Positions 5,315 through 5,913 of a stretch of DNA of 5,913 bases are shown piece after piece. Origin of the DNA: Candidatus Woesearchaeota archaeon. GTDB taxonomy: Archaea; Nanobdellota; Nanobdellia; Woesearchaeales; SM23-78. Position 1 is the first letter of the stretch. Each line of letters opens with the position of its first letter. The notes under the pieces are model-generated. The model made no database searches. It was not told where the DNA came from and was given only the letters and a program-made list of their open reading frames with translations. The translations under genes and the position numbers were made by a program. The stretch covers positions 1-5,913 of the forward strand of contig JAHWIP010000048.1 in assembly GCA_019322375.1 (NCBI GenBank), read 5' to 3'.

Positions 5315-5767
5315 ATGAAAAAAGCACAGGCAGCAATGGAGTTCTTAATGACTTATGGATGGGCAATCCTGGTAGTGCTGGCAGCAATAGGAGCACTGGC
5401 ATACTTTGGTGTTCTAAGCCCTGACAGGTTTATGCCAAGTAAGTGTGTGGTAACAGGAGGATTTACTTGTACAGAGTACAAGATAAATAATGGCTCTATT
5501 GTGATGAACATACAGAACAATCTGGGAGTTGACGCAGACATAGTGAACATCACACTAGCAGGACAATCACCTTACACTGACTGCGCAGGACTCAATGAGA
5601 CAGGAGGGCTTAACAACGGAGCAAACACAGGATTAATGTCCTTTGGATGTACAAGTTCGACAATATCAGGGAAGTTCAGAGGCGACGTAACAATTGTTTA
5701 CAGGAAATCCGGAGAAACAGTAACCCACACAACCGCAGGTTCAGTAGTCGGTAATGTTGAGGAATAA
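5315..5767 (+). CDS. Class III signal-peptide pilin
   Basis: This 150-residue protein is the filament subunit of the pilus. The short basic leader MKKA is followed by QAAMEFLMTYGWAIL, the archaeal class III (QxSxExxxL-like, DUF361) signal. An EppA-type peptidase would cut between A4 and Q5, leaving Q at +1 and Glu at +5 (E9), the residue used in pilin packing. The hydrophobic helix runs from about 10 to 33 and forms the filament core. The outer domain (about 35-150) has four cysteines (C44, C52, C90, C112), enough for two disulfides, and three N-glycosylation sequons (N59-G-S, N78-I-T, N94-E-T). Length is in the normal range for a small archaeal pilin. It has its own promoter and SD and is followed by a T-rich terminator. 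It may be the major pilin, since it is the only one in the window, but minor pilins can lie elsewhere. The family is clear; the filament's use (adhesion, contact with a host cell) is inference. Confidence 0.93.
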   Translation: MKKAQAAMEFLMTYGWAILVVLAAIGALAYFGVLSPDRFMPSKCVVTGGFTCTEYKINNGSIVMNIQNNLGVDADIVNITLAGQSPYTDCAGLNETGGLNNGANTGLMSFGCTSSTISGKFRGDVTIVYRKSGETVTHTTAGSVVGNVEE

Positions 5768-5778
5768 AATTATTAATA

Positions 5779-5797
5779 TTTTTTTTCTCTTTTTTCT
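5779..5797 (+). terminator. T-rich archaeal terminator after the pilin gene
   Basis: Eight T residues (5779-5786), then CTC, six T residues (5790-5795) and CT form a pyrimidine-only tract starting 11 nt after the pilin stop. Archaeal polymerase terminates at such oligo-T tracts. It separates the pilus genes from enolase. Confidence 0.65.
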
Positions 5798-5810
5798 ACA
5801 AAACCATAAC

Positions 5811-5820
5811 ATTAATAAAA
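5811..5820 (+). promoter_or_regulatory. Possible TATA box of the enolase gene
   Basis: ATTAATAAAA, just after the A/C-rich stretch AAAACCATAAC, is placed to start transcription near 5840, about 20 nt before the TTG start. The match to a TATA consensus is moderate, but a promoter is needed here because a terminator-like tract precedes it. Confidence 0.4.
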
Positions 5821-5861
5821 ACCAGGTTACACTCTTATTTTGAGGTTAAGAGGTGGTCTAC

Positions 5862-5913
5862 TTGGACAAAATACATGATATTAAGGCTTACCAGATTCTT
5901 GATTCCAGGGGTA
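5862..5913 (+). CDS. eno: Enolase, N-terminal fragment cut by the window edge
   Basis: Enolase interconverts 2-phosphoglycerate and phosphoenolpyruvate in cytoplasmic glycolysis and gluconeogenesis. Only the first 17 codons are visible, reading (M)DKIHDIKAYQILDSRG. The block ILDSRG after the DIKA lead is the signature of the enolase N-terminus (usual form AREILDSRGNPT). The base after the Gly codon is A, which fits the expected Asn. Tyr stands where most enolases have Arg before the Gln/Glu. The TTG at 5862 is chosen as start because GAGGTG (5850-5855) lies 6 nt upstream; the in-frame GTG at 5853 lies within that motif. An in-frame TAA at 5847-5849 rules out anything earlier. In many euryarchaea eno sits in a ribosomal protein and RNA polymerase subunit operon, so rpsB could follow, but that is outside the window. 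Confidence 0.85.
   Translation, partial: MDKIHDIKAYQILDSRG

Noticed and set aside
1390..5767. Archaellum (flagellar) operon.
   Set aside because: The ATPase and platform families overlap, but there is no FlaF, FlaG or FlaH gene, and the platform is two single-domain proteins, so a pilus is the better reading.
1..5913. CRISPR array, tRNA, rRNA, insertion sequence or integration site.
   Set aside because: No spaced identical repeats of CRISPR size, no cloverleaf with a CCA-end pattern, no transposase-like protein and no terminal inverted repeats were seen on either strand.

Overview
The window looks like an AT-rich archaeal genome segment, most likely from a DPANN-type lineage (Woesearchaeota/Pacearchaeota/Nanoarchaeota-like). 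The evidence for archaea is direct. There is a pilin with a class III (QxxxE) archaeal signal peptide, an archaeal FlaI/EpdL-type secretion ATPase, and two archaeal FlaJ/TadC-type platform proteins. BRE/TATA-like boxes sit 47-79 nt upstream of starts, and GAGGTG Shine-Dalgarno sites are used. The DPANN assignment is inference from the pilin N-terminus (QAAMEFLMTYGWAIL style) and the lysine-rich proteins.

Layout, all on the + strand: (1) 1-110, promoter and leader, with no supported upstream gene; (2) 111-1271, an uncharacterised protein with an N-terminal winged helix-turn-helix and a long coiled coil; (3) 1272-1389, an 11-bp tandem repeat at the stop codon followed by a clear BRE/TATA and leader; (4) 1390-2970, the pilus assembly ATPase (GTG start); (5) 2971-3048, an AT-rich spacer with an 11-bp direct repeat and a T-run; (6) 3049-3843 and (7) 3866-5215, two single-domain T2SSF platform proteins 22 nt apart, the second with a very long Lys/Glu arm encoded in part by a 100-nt pure-purine tract; (8) 5216-5314, pilin promoter and leader; (9) 5315-5767, the class III pilin; (10) a T-rich terminator; (11) from 5862 to the window edge, the first 17 codons of enolase.

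How it works together: the ATPase hydrolyses ATP at the cytoplasmic face of the two platform proteins, and the energy extracts processed pilin subunits from the membrane into a filament. The first gene is in the right place to be a regulator or a cytoplasmic scaffold of the machine, but nothing in the sequence proves that. The prepilin peptidase needed to process the pilin is not in the window. Archaellum-specific genes (FlaG/F/H) are also absent, so this is best read as a minimal adhesive-type archaeal type IV pilus locus, similar in gene content to the methanococcal Epd system (one ATPase, two platform proteins). Enolase is a housekeeping neighbour beyond the terminator. No mobile elements, CRISPR arrays, tRNAs or rRNAs were seen.
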